From assembly GCA_964418595.1 (NCBI GenBank), contig CAYQMF010000027.1, positions 1 to 58,943 on the forward strand: 58,943 nt of DNA, written 5' to 3'. The position numbers and the translations under genes were made by a program. The notes beneath the pieces were generated by a model, which did no database searches, was not told where the DNA came from, and saw only the letters and a program-made list of their open reading frames with translations. Source of the stretch: CAYQMF01 sp964418595 (GTDB lineage: Bacteria > Planctomycetota > UBA1135 > UBA2386). Shown here in pieces: positions 34,395 through 42,962 of the stretch; within the stretch, counting starts at the first letter, position 1; the number at the start of each line of letters is the position of its first letter.

Positions 34395-37034
34395 TCACTC
34401 TCGCCGCGCGCGGAGCTCGGCGAAGCCGGCCAGTCCTTCCAGCGCGCGGTACCGTTTCGCGTTCAGCTTCAGGCCCGCGGGCCAGCCACGCCGCTCGGCT
34501 TCGAGCAGGAGGTCGAGCGTCCGCTGACGCACGGCATCGCGATCGGTGAGCACCAGCCGTGGGTCGCGGGTCAGCAACTGCGCGAGGATCGCGGCTGCGT
34601 CGATCGCGTCGCGTGCCTCACCGCGGCTCTCCGCAAGCTGTGCGCCGATGGCGACGGCCTCGTCGCCGCGGGCCAGCGCCGCGAGGCAGTCGGCGAGCAT
34701 GTGATGGCATGCGCGCAGGAAACGCTTCGCCTCCGCGAGGTCCGGGCTCATGGCGAGGGCGGCGCGGTGCTGTTCGATGGCCCGACGCAGTTGCGGCTCG
34801 GCCTCGGCCGGGCGGTCGAGCTTCAGCAGCGCTGCGGCGCCGTTCGAGATCATGGCGCCGAGCCGGCATGTGTAGCCGGCCGCCGTGGGGAAGTCGCGGG
34901 CGAGCGCTTCGGCATAGTCGACGGAACGCTGGTGCGTGGTCACCGCCGCCGCGTAGTCACCGGCCTCGAAGTGAGCCGTGCCCTTCGCGCTCCACGCGAG
35001 CATCAGGAGTTCATCGCGCCGCGGGCGCGCGTCCTTGTCGTCCGGCAGCGGCTCGACGATGGCGATCTCGCGGTCGAGGAGCGCGAGCGCCTCCGCGAAG
35101 CGTCGCTGGTCCTGCAGCGCGTAGGACAGGCGCTGGAGGCTGGCGGCCCAGGTGCGGATCACGTTGGCATCGTCGGGTTGCTCCGCGACGAGGTCGGCGA
35201 GGATCGTCGACGCCGCTCGGAGAAGGCGCTCGCGTTCGGCGGCGAGGCCAGGGTCGTCGCCGCGGGCCTGCTGTTCGCATTCCGCGAGCGCGCTCAGGGT
35301 CGTCGCCCGCCCGAAGCGGAGCGCACGATCGGTGGGGGCGCGCGCCTGCAGCTCGTCGAGTTCGCGCTGCTTCTGGCGAAGGGTCTCGGCGGCAGTCTGG
35401 AACTGACCGCGCGCCATCTGCACCGCGGCGATCGCCTGGAGCAGTCGCGTGCGTGCGGGCATGTCCTCACCGCCTGACGTTGCGGCGCTGTCCGCTACCA
35501 GGAGTGCATCGGTCAGCGCCTTCTCGGCATCGTCGTAGCGCCCCAGCTCGACGAACATCTTGCCGAGTTGCTCGAGGGTCCGCATCCGATCGCCGCGCAG
35601 GCTCGGATCGGTCGACTCGTCCGCGCGCAGGCGCTCGTACAGGTTCACCGCCTCCTGCAGCAACTCCGTGCGCAGGGTCTCCGCGCCGGGCACCGACCCG
35701 AGTTGGACCTTGCCTACTCGCACGAGCATCGCCTGGATCGCATCCTTGCTGACCGCGAGGCTGCGCTGCGCGCGCTGGAACTCGGCGTCGAGGCGCCGGT
35801 TGGCGGCGCGCTGTTGCACCCAGAGCAGGAGCGGGGTGAGGGCGAGGAAGACCACCGCCAGACCCGTCGCGACCGCGGTGGTGCGGTGCCGGCCAGCCCA
35901 GCGCACGACGCGCCGCGGCAAGCCCAGGGGCCGCGCCAGGACCGGGCGATGTTCGGCCGCCGCTTCGAGATCGAGTGCGAACTCCACCATCGACGCGTAG
36001 CGTCGCGCCCGGTCGGGATCGAGGGCCTTCAGGCACACGGTCGCCAGATCGCGCGGCACCGCACTGTTGTCGGCGCGTGGCGAGGGCGGTGCGCCGGCGA
36101 GGATGCGGGCCCGGAGGGCGTGGCCGTCGCTGCCCCGGAACGGCGGCGTCAGGCAGAGCAGCTGGTAGAGGGTCGCGCCCAGCGAATACACGTCGGTGCG
36201 ATCGTCGAGCGGCTCACCGCGCACCTGCTCGGGAGACATGTAGGCCGGCGAACCGAGCTCACTCCCGGTGCGCGTGATCCGCTCGTCGGCGGCCACGCGC
36301 GCCAGTCCGAAGTCGAGGACGAGTGCGTGCCCGTGCGGCGTCAGCATCACGTTCGACGGCTTGAGGTCGCGGTGCAGGATGCCGCGGAGGTGTGCGTGCC
36401 GCATCGCATGCGCCACCTGTGCGCAGAGGCGGGCGCACACCTGCCACCACGCACCGCTGAAGACCGACGGCATGGTGTCCCCGGCGGTCGCGGGCAGGAG
36501 TTGGGTCCACAGGTCGTGGCCGCTGAGGCTCGCCGGGGCACGCCCGCGCAGCGCGGCTGTCAGGTCTTCGCCCGAGCGACCGGCGACGAGATCCATCGCG
36601 AAGTAGGGGATGCCGCGGTCTTCGCCCACCGCGAGGATCGGCACGATCCCCGGGTGACGGAGCTGGGCGATGGCGTCGACCTCGCGGCGGAAGCGCTCGC
36701 GCGCGCCCTCGAACAACAACAGCTCCGGACGGACGACCTTGAGGGCGACCTCGCGGCGCAGCGACGTCTGCTCCGCCCGGAACACGACGCCCATGCCGCC
36801 GGCGCCGAGCTGCTGGAGGAGACGGAAGTCGCCGAGTCGCTCCGGAAACGCGGGCGCGGGCCCAGGGCGGGTCAGCAGGCCGACCGCGAAGAAGCGGTCG
36901 ACGACGCTGCGCACCTCGCTCGCGCGCGGCCCGAGCCCATCCAGGTAGGCGGAAAGCGCCGTCTCACCGCCCTCGTCGTGCGCGGCCAGCGCGTCGGCGA
37001 CGAGGTCTTCGAGCGGGCGGACCGGGCCAGTCAT
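34395..37034 (-). CDS. PknB-type serine/threonine protein kinase with TPR sensor region
   Basis: An 879-residue protein. After an ~65-residue leader, the kinase domain (~67-345) has 'LGAGGMGVVFRAEQ', 'EVALKVVRPE' (ATP lysine), 'HRDLKPSNVML' (catalytic Asp), 'LVLDFGLARVAA', 'SPAYMSPEQVRGEP' and 'DVYSLGATLYQLL', so it should be active. One membrane helix ('TAVATGLAVVFLALTPLLLW') lies near residue 400. About 460 residues of helical tetratricopeptide-like repeats follow. It is divergent from an ECF sigma factor gene 45 bp away; planctomycetes often pair such kinases with ECF sigmas, suggesting the kinase controls that sigma factor in place of an anti-sigma. Confidence 0.92.
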   Translation of the reverse strand: MTGPVRPLEDLVADALAAHDEGGETALSAYLDGLGPRASEVRSVVDRFFAVGLLTRPGPAPAFPERLGDFRLLQQLGAGGMGVVFRAEQTSLRREVALKVVRPELLLFEGARERFRREVDAIAQLRHPGIVPILAVGEDRGIPYFAMDLVAGRSGEDLTAALRGRAPASLSGHDLWTQLLPATAGDTMPSVFSGAWWQVCARLCAQVAHAMRHAHLRGILHRDLKPSNVMLTPHGHALVLDFGLARVAADERITRTGSELGSPAYMSPEQVRGEPLDDRTDVYSLGATLYQLLCLTPPFRGSDGHALRARILAGAPPSPRADNSAVPRDLATVCLKALDPDRARRYASMVEFALDLEAAAEHRPVLARPLGLPRRVVRWAGRHRTTAVATGLAVVFLALTPLLLWVQQRAANRRLDAEFQRAQRSLAVSKDAIQAMLVRVGKVQLGSVPGAETLRTELLQEAVNLYERLRADESTDPSLRGDRMRTLEQLGKMFVELGRYDDAEKALTDALLVADSAATSGGEDMPARTRLLQAIAAVQMARGQFQTAAETLRQKQRELDELQARAPTDRALRFGRATTLSALAECEQQARGDDPGLAAERERLLRAASTILADLVAEQPDDANVIRTWAASLQRLSYALQDQRRFAEALALLDREIAIVEPLPDDKDARPRRDELLMLAWSAKGTAHFEAGDYAAAVTTHQRSVDYAEALARDFPTAAGYTCRLGAMISNGAAALLKLDRPAEAEPQLRRAIEQHRAALAMSPDLAEAKRFLRACHHMLADCLAALARGDEAVAIGAQLAESRGEARDAIDAAAILAQLLTRDPRLVLTDRDAVRQRTLDLLLEAERRGWPAGLKLNAKRYRALEGLAGFAELRARRE

Positions 37035-37079
37035 GGCGTGGGAAGCATACGCCGCAGTCGATGGCTAGACTCGGCGCCC

Positions 37080-37679
37080 GTGGCCGAAGACCAACCGAGC
37101 CGGGTGTTGCTCGAGCGTGCTGCCAGACACGATCGCGCGGCGCTGGGTGAGCTGCTGGCCATGCACCTGCCGGGCCTCGAGGGGTATCTGCGCCTGCGCA
37201 TGGGTCCGGTCCTGCGCGCCAAGGAGTCGGCGTCGGATCTCGTGCAGTCGCTCTGTCGCGAAGTGCTCGGCGACCTGTCGCACTTCGAGTACCGCGGCGA
37301 GGCGGCCTTCCGGCACTGGCTGTATGCGCAGGCCGCGCACAAGCTCATCGATCGGCATCGGTTGCTGACTGCCGAGAAGCGCGACCCGCGCCGCGAAGTG
37401 CCGCTCGACAGTGGGCGGTCGTCTGCGGTGCTGTCGTGTTATGGCACGCTGTGCACGCCGAGCCGGGCGTTGTCGGCGAAGGAAGCAGTGGCCAGCATCG
37501 AGGGCGCGTTCGACGCCCTCCCCGACGACTACAAGGAGGCGATCACCCTGCACCGCATGGTGGGGCTGAGCCACGCCGAGATCGCAGTGCACATGGGGCG
37601 CTCGGAGGGCGCGGTGCGCAATCTGGTCTACCGCGGGCTGGCGCTCCTTGCGATGCGCTTGGGTGGGGGTTCCGAGTAG
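37080..37679 (+). CDS. ECF sigma factor, planctomycete kinase-linked type
   Basis: A 199-residue sigma factor. Region 2 is 'LEGYLRLRMGPVLRAKESAS', 'DLVQSLCREVLGDL' and 'FRHWLYAQAAHKLIDRHR'. Region 4 is 'FDALPDDYKEAITLHRMVGL' and 'SHAEIAVHMGRSEGAVRNLV'. A longer linker between them, rich in Ser/Cys ('SSAVLSCYGTLCTPSRAL'), could be the phosphorylation target in kinase-linked ECF groups. GTG 37080 is the start; no in-frame ATG precedes region 2. It diverges from the PknB-type kinase and is the last gene before the integrated element. Confidence 0.85.
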   Translation: MAEDQPSRVLLERAARHDRAALGELLAMHLPGLEGYLRLRMGPVLRAKESASDLVQSLCREVLGDLSHFEYRGEAAFRHWLYAQAAHKLIDRHRLLTAEKRDPRREVPLDSGRSSAVLSCYGTLCTPSRALSAKEAVASIEGAFDALPDDYKEAITLHRMVGLSHAEIAVHMGRSEGAVRNLVYRGLALLAMRLGGGSE

Positions 37680-37686
37680 GAAAGCT

Positions 37687-37923
37687 TCAGCGGCTGCCTG
37701 GCGCTCGGCCCGGTGGCGCGATCCCCTTCCAGAGGTGCTCGAGCCGCCGTTCCTGCAGCTCCAGGAAGCCACCGTCGGCGAGGCCGACGCGCACCGTGCG
37801 CAGTTCTTCGAGCAGCGATGCGAACAGGACCGGATCCCTGGTGTGCTCGGCCCAACGCCTACGCGCACTGCCGTTGGTCAGCGTGCTGCGAACCCGGAGC
37901 CGTGGTCCCGGTGCTGTGCGCAC
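37687..37923 (-). CDS. Hypothetical 78-residue protein
   Basis: Weakly supported. The second half looks protein-like ('TRDPVLFASLLEELRTVRV', 'GLADGGFLELQERRLEHLWK'); the first third does not. The GTG at 37923 is the closest usable start and lies 13 bp inside the left att repeat. If real, it was the gene downstream of tRNA-Phe before the element inserted. No family recognised. Confidence 0.3.
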   Translation of the reverse strand: MRTAPGPRLRVRSTLTNGSARRRWAEHTRDPVLFASLLEELRTVRVGLADGGFLELQERRLEHLWKGIAPPGRAPGSR

Positions 37924-37935
37924 TCGCGAGACACG

Positions 37936-37980
37936 TGGTGGGCAGGGCCGGAGTTGAACCGGCGACCCCAGCATTTTCAA
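37936..37980. repeat. Left att direct repeat (tRNA-Phe 3' fragment)
   Basis: 45 bp identical to 54362-54406. Flanking bases differ on both sides, so the limits are exact. It is the distal attachment site of the element and cannot make a tRNA because the 5' half is absent. Confidence 0.95.
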
Positions 37981-38032
37981 ACAAGCCCGGCGCACGCCGG
38001 CGATGTGCCCAATCTGTTTGCCAGCAACGCTC

Positions 38033-38293
38033 TTACACGCTCGCAATGCTGGTTGCAACACGACACCATGAGTCATCGTAAGTCGTGTGTTTCCGTGGTC
38101 GAATCGGCCTGGACGTGGTCACGACCACGGCCAGGCATCGGCGCTCGCGACTCAGCTCGCACGGGGCTGGGGTCGCTGGTTCGTCGAAGGTCGCCGCGAC
38201 CCGCAGCCCCCACCAGCGAGGCAGGTGACGAACCCTCCCCCGGTTCAGGTAGGCCGGCACTCCGCCGACGTAGCCGAAGCCGCTGGTCGTCAC
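38033..38293 (-). CDS. Possible small protein at the element's left end
   Basis: An 86-codon frame starting with a GTG that overlaps the stop codon of the small membrane-protein gene upstream (GTGA). The sequence ('GFGYVGGVPAYLNRGRV', then Arg/Thr-rich) matches nothing I recognise and has no membrane segment. The overlap is the only positive evidence; it may be a chance frame. Confidence 0.25.
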   Translation of the reverse strand: MTTSGFGYVGGVPAYLNRGRVRHLPRWWGLRVAATFDEPATPAPCELSRERRCLAVVVTTSRPIRPRKHTTYDDSWCRVATSIASV

Positions 38294-38391
38294 CGGAACG
38301 CGAGGCAGGTCAGGAACCCGGCGACGAAGACTAGGCCGTAGCTCAGCAGTGCTGCACCGAGGGGCCAGCGCCGAGGCCCGTGGTTCGTCAC
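38290..38391 (-). CDS. 33-residue single-helix membrane peptide
   Basis: A short frame with a basic start ('TNHGPRRWPLG') followed by a membrane helix ending 'FVAGFLTCLAFR'. The C-terminus resembles that of the next small protein upstream ('FTAGFIVCLAWGSR'), so they may be relatives. GTG start, no clear ribosome site. Could be a holin- or toxin-like peptide (inference). Confidence 0.4.
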   Translation of the reverse strand: MTNHGPRRWPLGAALLSYGLVFVAGFLTCLAFR

Positions 38392-38445
38392 GATGTGCCC
38401 GCTGGGGGGTCCTTCTCGCGATGGGCGCGCGTGGGGAGGTCGATC

Positions 38446-38664
38446 TCATCTCGACCCCCAGGCGAGGCACACGATGAATCCAGCGGTGAACCACGCGCTC
38501 GGCCACAAGGCGGCGCGAGCCAGGTTGCACGTGTGCCCCCACCAGGTGAAGTGCGGGTAGTAGCGGACACCGCCGTCGGGGCCGACCCGCCACTGGCCAC
38601 GCTTAGCAAGCGTGGCGAGCTGCGTCACGTAGTCATCGGTGCACTTCGGCGGGTGGCGCTTCAC
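38446..38664 (-). CDS. 72-residue small protein with C-terminal membrane helix
   Basis: The GTG at 38664 overlaps the stop codon of the excisionase-like gene (GTGA), so the two are coupled. Residues 4-20 ('HPPKCTDDYVTQLATLAKR') are nearly the same as a segment of the glycosidase-like protein at 41218-42951, in both protein and DNA. A C-terminal hydrophobic helix follows ('AALWPSAWFTAGFIVCLAW'). It appears to be a chimera of a duplicated piece and a small membrane protein. Function unknown. Confidence 0.5.
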   Translation of the reverse strand: MKRHPPKCTDDYVTQLATLAKRGQWRVGPDGGVRYYPHFTWWGHTCNLARAALWPSAWFTAGFIVCLAWGSR

Positions 38665-38957
38665 TGCCAGGCCTCCGGCCGGCGGAACCGCCGCTCGTCG
38701 TCGGCGCCGGCCACAGGTGCCTTCCGCTCGTCGAGCCAGCGGGTCAGTTCGGCTTCGTCGATCAGCCAGACCCGCGTCGTGATCCGTAGCGCCGGCAGCT
38801 CGCCCGACTTCGCCATCCGGCGCGCGGTGCGCGCAGAGATCCGAAGCCGCGTCGCGACCTCAGCGATCGTCAGGAGGTTGCGGGGCGCCGGAGGAGTCTC
38901 CGGTGGGATGGGTTCGCGTGTGGCCACTGCCAACGCACGTGCGTAACGTTCGCGCAT
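38661..38957 (-). CDS. Excisionase-like helix-turn-helix protein
   Basis: A 98-residue protein with a winged helix-turn-helix of the excisionase/MerR type: 'LLTIAEVATRLRISARTARR', 'MAKSGELPALRITTRVW' and 'LIDEAELTRWLDERK'. This pattern fits Xis-family directionality factors, which bend att DNA and favour excision. It lies about 700 bp from the left att site and is divergent from the tape-measure gene across 188 bp in which no gene is seen and which should hold promoters. It is probably the recombination directionality factor for one of the two integrases. Confidence 0.75.
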   Translation of the reverse strand: MRERYARALAVATREPIPPETPPAPRNLLTIAEVATRLRISARTARRMAKSGELPALRITTRVWLIDEAELTRWLDERKAPVAGADDERRFRRPEAWQ

Positions 38958-39145
38958 CGCTGCTCCAATTCAGGTTGGGGTCTGCGAAGGCCTCCGGTGC
39001 CGCTACACACGGCGCCGGGGGCCGCTTCCTGACCCAGGAGAGTCTCGCCGCCGAGGGACGAGAGCGTCAAGGCCCAGCAGAAACCCTCTAACCCACCTCA
39101 CCCCGAAGGTGTACAAGCGTCTGCTATCAGGAGCTCCACCAGCAG

Positions 39146-41194
39146 ATGACCACACCGCTTCGCGTCGGCATTCAAGGCAGCGACGACACCGCGGCCGCGT
39201 TCGAGGCGCTCGACCGGCGCATCCGGCGGGTTGAGAGCTCGACCAAGAGCTGGACCCAGTCGCTATCGCAGCTGAGCCAGCTCACCCGGAACGTTGTCGC
39301 TGGGTTCCGGTCGATGGTGAGCGGCGTCGAGGCGATCCTCGCGCCGTCGCAGAAGCTCGTCGGGCTCGAGGTGCAGCTGGCGGCATCGCTGGCGAAGTCG
39401 GGCAAGCTCACGGACGAGAACTACAAGTCGCTCATCCGGTTCGCGAGTGCCCGCGCCGACGTCACGCTCTTCTCGCGCGAGGTCTCCTTGCGCATGGCGA
39501 CCATCGGCGCCGAGTTCGGCCTCACAACCGAACAGATCGGCCAGGCCATCGAAGCCGTGCAGGATCGCAGCCTGCAGCTCGGCCGGGATCCGATCGATCT
39601 GTTCCGCGGGTACGCGAAGGCTCTCGCCGGCATCGGGAACGAGTGGACCGAGCTCGGCCTGAAGGTCGACCAGAGCGCAGACCGCCACACGAAGTTCACG
39701 CAGACCCTCAAGCAGATGCGGAGCGGCATCAGCGAGGCGATCGCGGAGCTGCCGACAAGCGCTTTCACACGCCTCGGGCTGAGGATCGGGGAGATCGCGG
39801 ACGGACTCGGGCGCGTGATCGTGAGCACGCGGACGTTCCAGTCGGTCATGGGGATGCTGCACTCTTTCGCGAAGTCGCTGCGCGGCGCCCTGGGCGACCC
39901 TGCGGCCATCGCACGCATTGCCCTCGCGATCGACGCCTTCGTGCAGAAGGTCGTGCAGTCGATGGCCTACGGCGCAAGCGTCGTGGTGCGCGTGACCGGG
40001 ACGGTTGTGGCTGCGATCGAGGACATCCGCGAGACGATCAAGGGGTTCCTGAACGCCGGGGAGATCGCTCGGCTTCGAGAGGAGTACGAAAAGCTGTGGA
40101 TCGCTACGGACACCGGCGCCGAGCGCTCCGCCGAAGTGAAGGACAAACTTGCGGGCCTGAGTGCGCACGCCGCCCTCCTCGCTGGGCGCTCATCGGACCT
40201 GGGGCGCGAGTTGCTTCGCACAGCGGATTCGCTCGAGGAGTTCTCGCGCAAAGCCACCATCTTCAGCGGCCCGTTGCAAGCGCTCGCTGGGACCGTGAAC
40301 GCGATCGTCCAGTCGTTCCAGAGCATCCCCGCCGAGGTATGGGACAACCAGGCGGCGTCGCTGCAGGCCCTCGTGGCGCAGGCTCAGGCGGACCGCGAGA
40401 AGCTGGTCGAGGAGAATCGCGCCTGGGGCACGGCGATGGCGGACGCATTCTCGACCGCGTTCCAGCGCGCCTTCGACCGCGACGTGGGGATGCGCCAGGC
40501 GTTTCGTGACCTTGGTGGCGACGTCGTCAGCGTGTTCACGGGGCAGTTCGGCGATGCGGCCTTCGACCCACTGAAGGCCTCGTTTGGCGAGCTCGCGAAG
40601 GCCCTCGCGGCGCCGTTCCGCGTGGTCGGGAACGTGATCGCCGGGGTGCTCTCCCCGATCACCAGCTTGATCAGCAACGCGATCACCTACCTCATCGAGT
40701 CGTTCGCCTCGATGATCGGGCTTCAGGTCTCCGGCGCCGCGACGTCGGCGGGAATCATGGCCGGACTTGCCACACAGATCTCCGCCACGGCCTACGGGTG
40801 GGGCGCCGCCGCCGTGGCCGCGTCGATCGCGACCGTGGGCGGTGCGCTGTCGGTTGTGCCTGAGACGATGGGTGCGATCGGCGCCGGAGCCGGTCTCACC
40901 GCCGCCCTCGTTGTCCCGAAGGCCGCGGAGGGCGCGTTCGTCGAGCCGCGGCCTGGCGGCACGATCGTGCGGGTAGCCGAGGCTGGCCAGGCCGAGGTGA
41001 TCGCACCGATGCCGAAGCTCGAGGCGAGCATCCGTCGGGCGTTGGGTGGGATGGGCTCCGGGCTCTCGATCAACCTGAACGGCCCGATGGAGTTCGGCAC
41101 GAAGGGGACGGCTAGCGAGATCGCCGAGGAGATCGCCGGGCAGCTGGCGCTCAGAGCCGCGCGGGATCGCTCGTTCCGGGGCGGGATGTTCTAG
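39146..41194 (+). CDS. Phage tail tape-measure protein
   Basis: A 682-residue protein with the usual features of a tape measure: long helical coiled-coil regions ('FEALDRRIRRVESSTKSW', 'LEEFSRKATIFSGPLQALAG'), a hydrophobic middle to C-terminal part with membrane-like helices ('VVGNVIAGVLSPITSLISNA'), and the C-terminal segment 'AAEGAFVEPRPGGTIVRVAE' and 'AGQAEVIAPMPKLEA', similar to the 'GEAGPEAVIPL' ends of many tape-measure proteins. It would set tail length and help DNA entry. At this length the tail would be about 100 nm if the common ~0.15 nm per residue rule holds. GGAG 12 nt before ATG 39146 supports the start. No other clear tail genes accompany it apart from the next gene. Confidence 0.78.
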   Translation: MTTPLRVGIQGSDDTAAAFEALDRRIRRVESSTKSWTQSLSQLSQLTRNVVAGFRSMVSGVEAILAPSQKLVGLEVQLAASLAKSGKLTDENYKSLIRFASARADVTLFSREVSLRMATIGAEFGLTTEQIGQAIEAVQDRSLQLGRDPIDLFRGYAKALAGIGNEWTELGLKVDQSADRHTKFTQTLKQMRSGISEAIAELPTSAFTRLGLRIGEIADGLGRVIVSTRTFQSVMGMLHSFAKSLRGALGDPAAIARIALAIDAFVQKVVQSMAYGASVVVRVTGTVVAAIEDIRETIKGFLNAGEIARLREEYEKLWIATDTGAERSAEVKDKLAGLSAHAALLAGRSSDLGRELLRTADSLEEFSRKATIFSGPLQALAGTVNAIVQSFQSIPAEVWDNQAASLQALVAQAQADREKLVEENRAWGTAMADAFSTAFQRAFDRDVGMRQAFRDLGGDVVSVFTGQFGDAAFDPLKASFGELAKALAAPFRVVGNVIAGVLSPITSLISNAITYLIESFASMIGLQVSGAATSAGIMAGLATQISATAYGWGAAAVAASIATVGGALSVVPETMGAIGAGAGLTAALVVPKAAEGAFVEPRPGGTIVRVAEAGQAEVIAPMPKLEASIRRALGGMGSGLSINLNGPMEFGTKGTASEIAEEIAGQLALRAARDRSFRGGMF

Positions 41195-41217
41195 TTCGTT
41201 TGCAAGGAGGTCAGGTC

Positions 41218-42951
41218 ATGGGTCTTCGGTTTCAGGGTCAGGCGGTCGCAACGGTGCCCACGGTCGAGCAGCGACGAGGGGATGCCCCTCTCTCTGCGCA
41301 GCTGGTGATCGGCACCGGCGTGAAGATGGAGGCGTACTACAGCTCGCAGATCGTCTTCAAGGACGCGTTCAAGCAGAGCCAACCGTTCTGGCACCAGCAG
41401 AACGACTCGCATTGGCCGGACGGCGAGGCGACGCCGTTCGTGCCAGCGACCAGCGTCTCGAACACGAACGGCTACCCGAACCAGGACCCGGTCGGCGGCG
41501 GTTGGTGGAAGACGCACATGCGCGCCAACATCGGCGGCAACTACGAGTCGGGCACCTACAAGGTGTTCTTCGACGGCGAGGCCATCGTCGAGGTCAAGGG
41601 CGACACGGGCGCGACGTGGGCCTCGGTGGCGAACGGCGGCTCGATCACGGTGACGCCGACGGCGGAGGGGATCCACCTGCGGCTGAGCGGCATCGTCACG
41701 CCGCCGTCGTACATCCACGTCGTGCCGGCGGCCTACGAGGCCAACTACCAGTCGGCGCCGTTCCACCCGACGTGGATGGCTTCGATCGCGCACTACAAGG
41801 TGCTGCGCTGGATGGACAGCTGCGGCGTCTCGAGCGAGCTCTCGGCGTGGGCGAACCGCACGGTCATGGCGTCGCAGACGCAGTGCCCGAAGCTCAACCG
41901 CGGCGCGATCGCCAACCCCAACTACGCCTCGTACGGCGGGGGTTGGCCGCGCTACTGGCAGGACGAGTGGGGCATGGCCGTCGAGTTCGCGATCGACGTC
42001 TGCAACGCGATCGGCGCCGACTTCTGGTGGTGCCTGCCGCCGAAGTGCTCCGACGACTACGTGACGCAGCTCGCGACGCTCGTGAAGGCGCGCCTCGACC
42101 CGCGACTCAGGTTCTACATCGAGTACGGGAACGAGTGCTGGAACAACGCGGCCGTGGCCGGGGTGTGGATGGCGATCCAGACGAACACGCGACCGGAGGT
42201 CATGTTCCCGTGGTCGCACCAGCCGTTCAGCTACATCCCGCCTGGCGTCGCGAGCAACGAGCACAACTTCGTCAACGTCCTGGGCCTCTGGTTCCAGGCG
42301 TGGCGCGGGTCGCAGTGCATGCAGCTCGCGCGCGCGGTGTACGGCGCGGCGGCGCCGACGAGCCTGGTGCGCGTGTTCGGGTGCCACCTGCGCGACTCCT
42401 GGGCGATGACCGAGGTCCTGACGGTGTCCGGTGCCCACCGGGACTTCGACGCGATCGCGCCGGCGTTCTACTGGGGGCAGAACGAGCTCGTGCCGTGGGG
42501 CGAGTCGATGGACACGTGGCGCAACTACTGCATGTGGAAGATCGGCGAGACCGGCGTCGATCGGCCCGACCTGACCACCGTCGACCTCGACCCGGCGCTG
42601 ATCTACGGCGAGAGCGATGGCGACAGCCTCCGCCGCACTGCAAACGCCATCCGGCGCTTCGGCAAGCGGATCCTCGGCTACGAGGGCGGCCAGCACATCA
42701 TCCCCACCGATGGCGCCGAGGTCACCGAATGGAGCGCGGTACAGAACGACGCGATCATGCGCGAGGTCTACCTGCAGACCATGCGCGTGTGGCTGCGGAT
42801 CTGCGGCGCCGACTCACCGTTCTTGCACTACGTCGACGTCGGCGGCTGGGGCACGTCCGGCACCTGGGGGTCGCGGACGCACATCGGCGACGTGACGAGC
42901 AGGAAGTACCTGGCGATGAAGGACGTGGCCACCGGCGCCGTCCAGCTGTAG
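41218..42951 (+). CDS. Clan-A glycoside-hydrolase-like protein (tail-associated or cargo)
   Basis: A 577-residue protein. Residues ~190-560 look like a TIM-barrel glycosidase of clan GH-A: 'RLRFYIEYGNECWNN' supplies the Asn-Glu acid/base pair and 'ILGYEGGQHI' the likely nucleophile Glu, with 'DFWWCLPPKC' and 'AIAPAFYWGQN' as barrel strands. An N-terminal ~60-180 beta-rich region ('SGTYKVFFDGEAIVEV') could be a carbohydrate- or tail-binding module. A perfect AAGGAGG ribosome site stands before ATG 41218. Lying directly after the tape-measure gene, it may be a tail depolymerase that degrades host surface glycan; it may also be host-derived cargo. No signal peptide is seen. Confidence 0.72.
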   Translation: MGLRFQGQAVATVPTVEQRRGDAPLSAQLVIGTGVKMEAYYSSQIVFKDAFKQSQPFWHQQNDSHWPDGEATPFVPATSVSNTNGYPNQDPVGGGWWKTHMRANIGGNYESGTYKVFFDGEAIVEVKGDTGATWASVANGGSITVTPTAEGIHLRLSGIVTPPSYIHVVPAAYEANYQSAPFHPTWMASIAHYKVLRWMDSCGVSSELSAWANRTVMASQTQCPKLNRGAIANPNYASYGGGWPRYWQDEWGMAVEFAIDVCNAIGADFWWCLPPKCSDDYVTQLATLVKARLDPRLRFYIEYGNECWNNAAVAGVWMAIQTNTRPEVMFPWSHQPFSYIPPGVASNEHNFVNVLGLWFQAWRGSQCMQLARAVYGAAAPTSLVRVFGCHLRDSWAMTEVLTVSGAHRDFDAIAPAFYWGQNELVPWGESMDTWRNYCMWKIGETGVDRPDLTTVDLDPALIYGESDGDSLRRTANAIRRFGKRILGYEGGQHIIPTDGAEVTEWSAVQNDAIMREVYLQTMRVWLRICGADSPFLHYVDVGGWGTSGTWGSRTHIGDVTSRKYLAMKDVATGAVQL

Positions 42952-42962
42952 GGCGCCAGGGC

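Noticed and set aside
37936..37980. A second tRNA-Phe gene
   Set aside because: Only the 3' 45 nt are present; no D arm or 5' acceptor strand. It is the displaced att fragment.
37981..38445. Several plus-strand frames at the element's left end
   Set aside because: No ribosome sites, no motifs and poor composition; the minus-strand overlapping frames fit the neighbouring gene order better.
41218..42951. Host-derived secreted cellulase
   Set aside because: No signal peptide and a position directly behind the tape-measure gene within the element; tail-associated enzyme is the simpler reading, though not proven.
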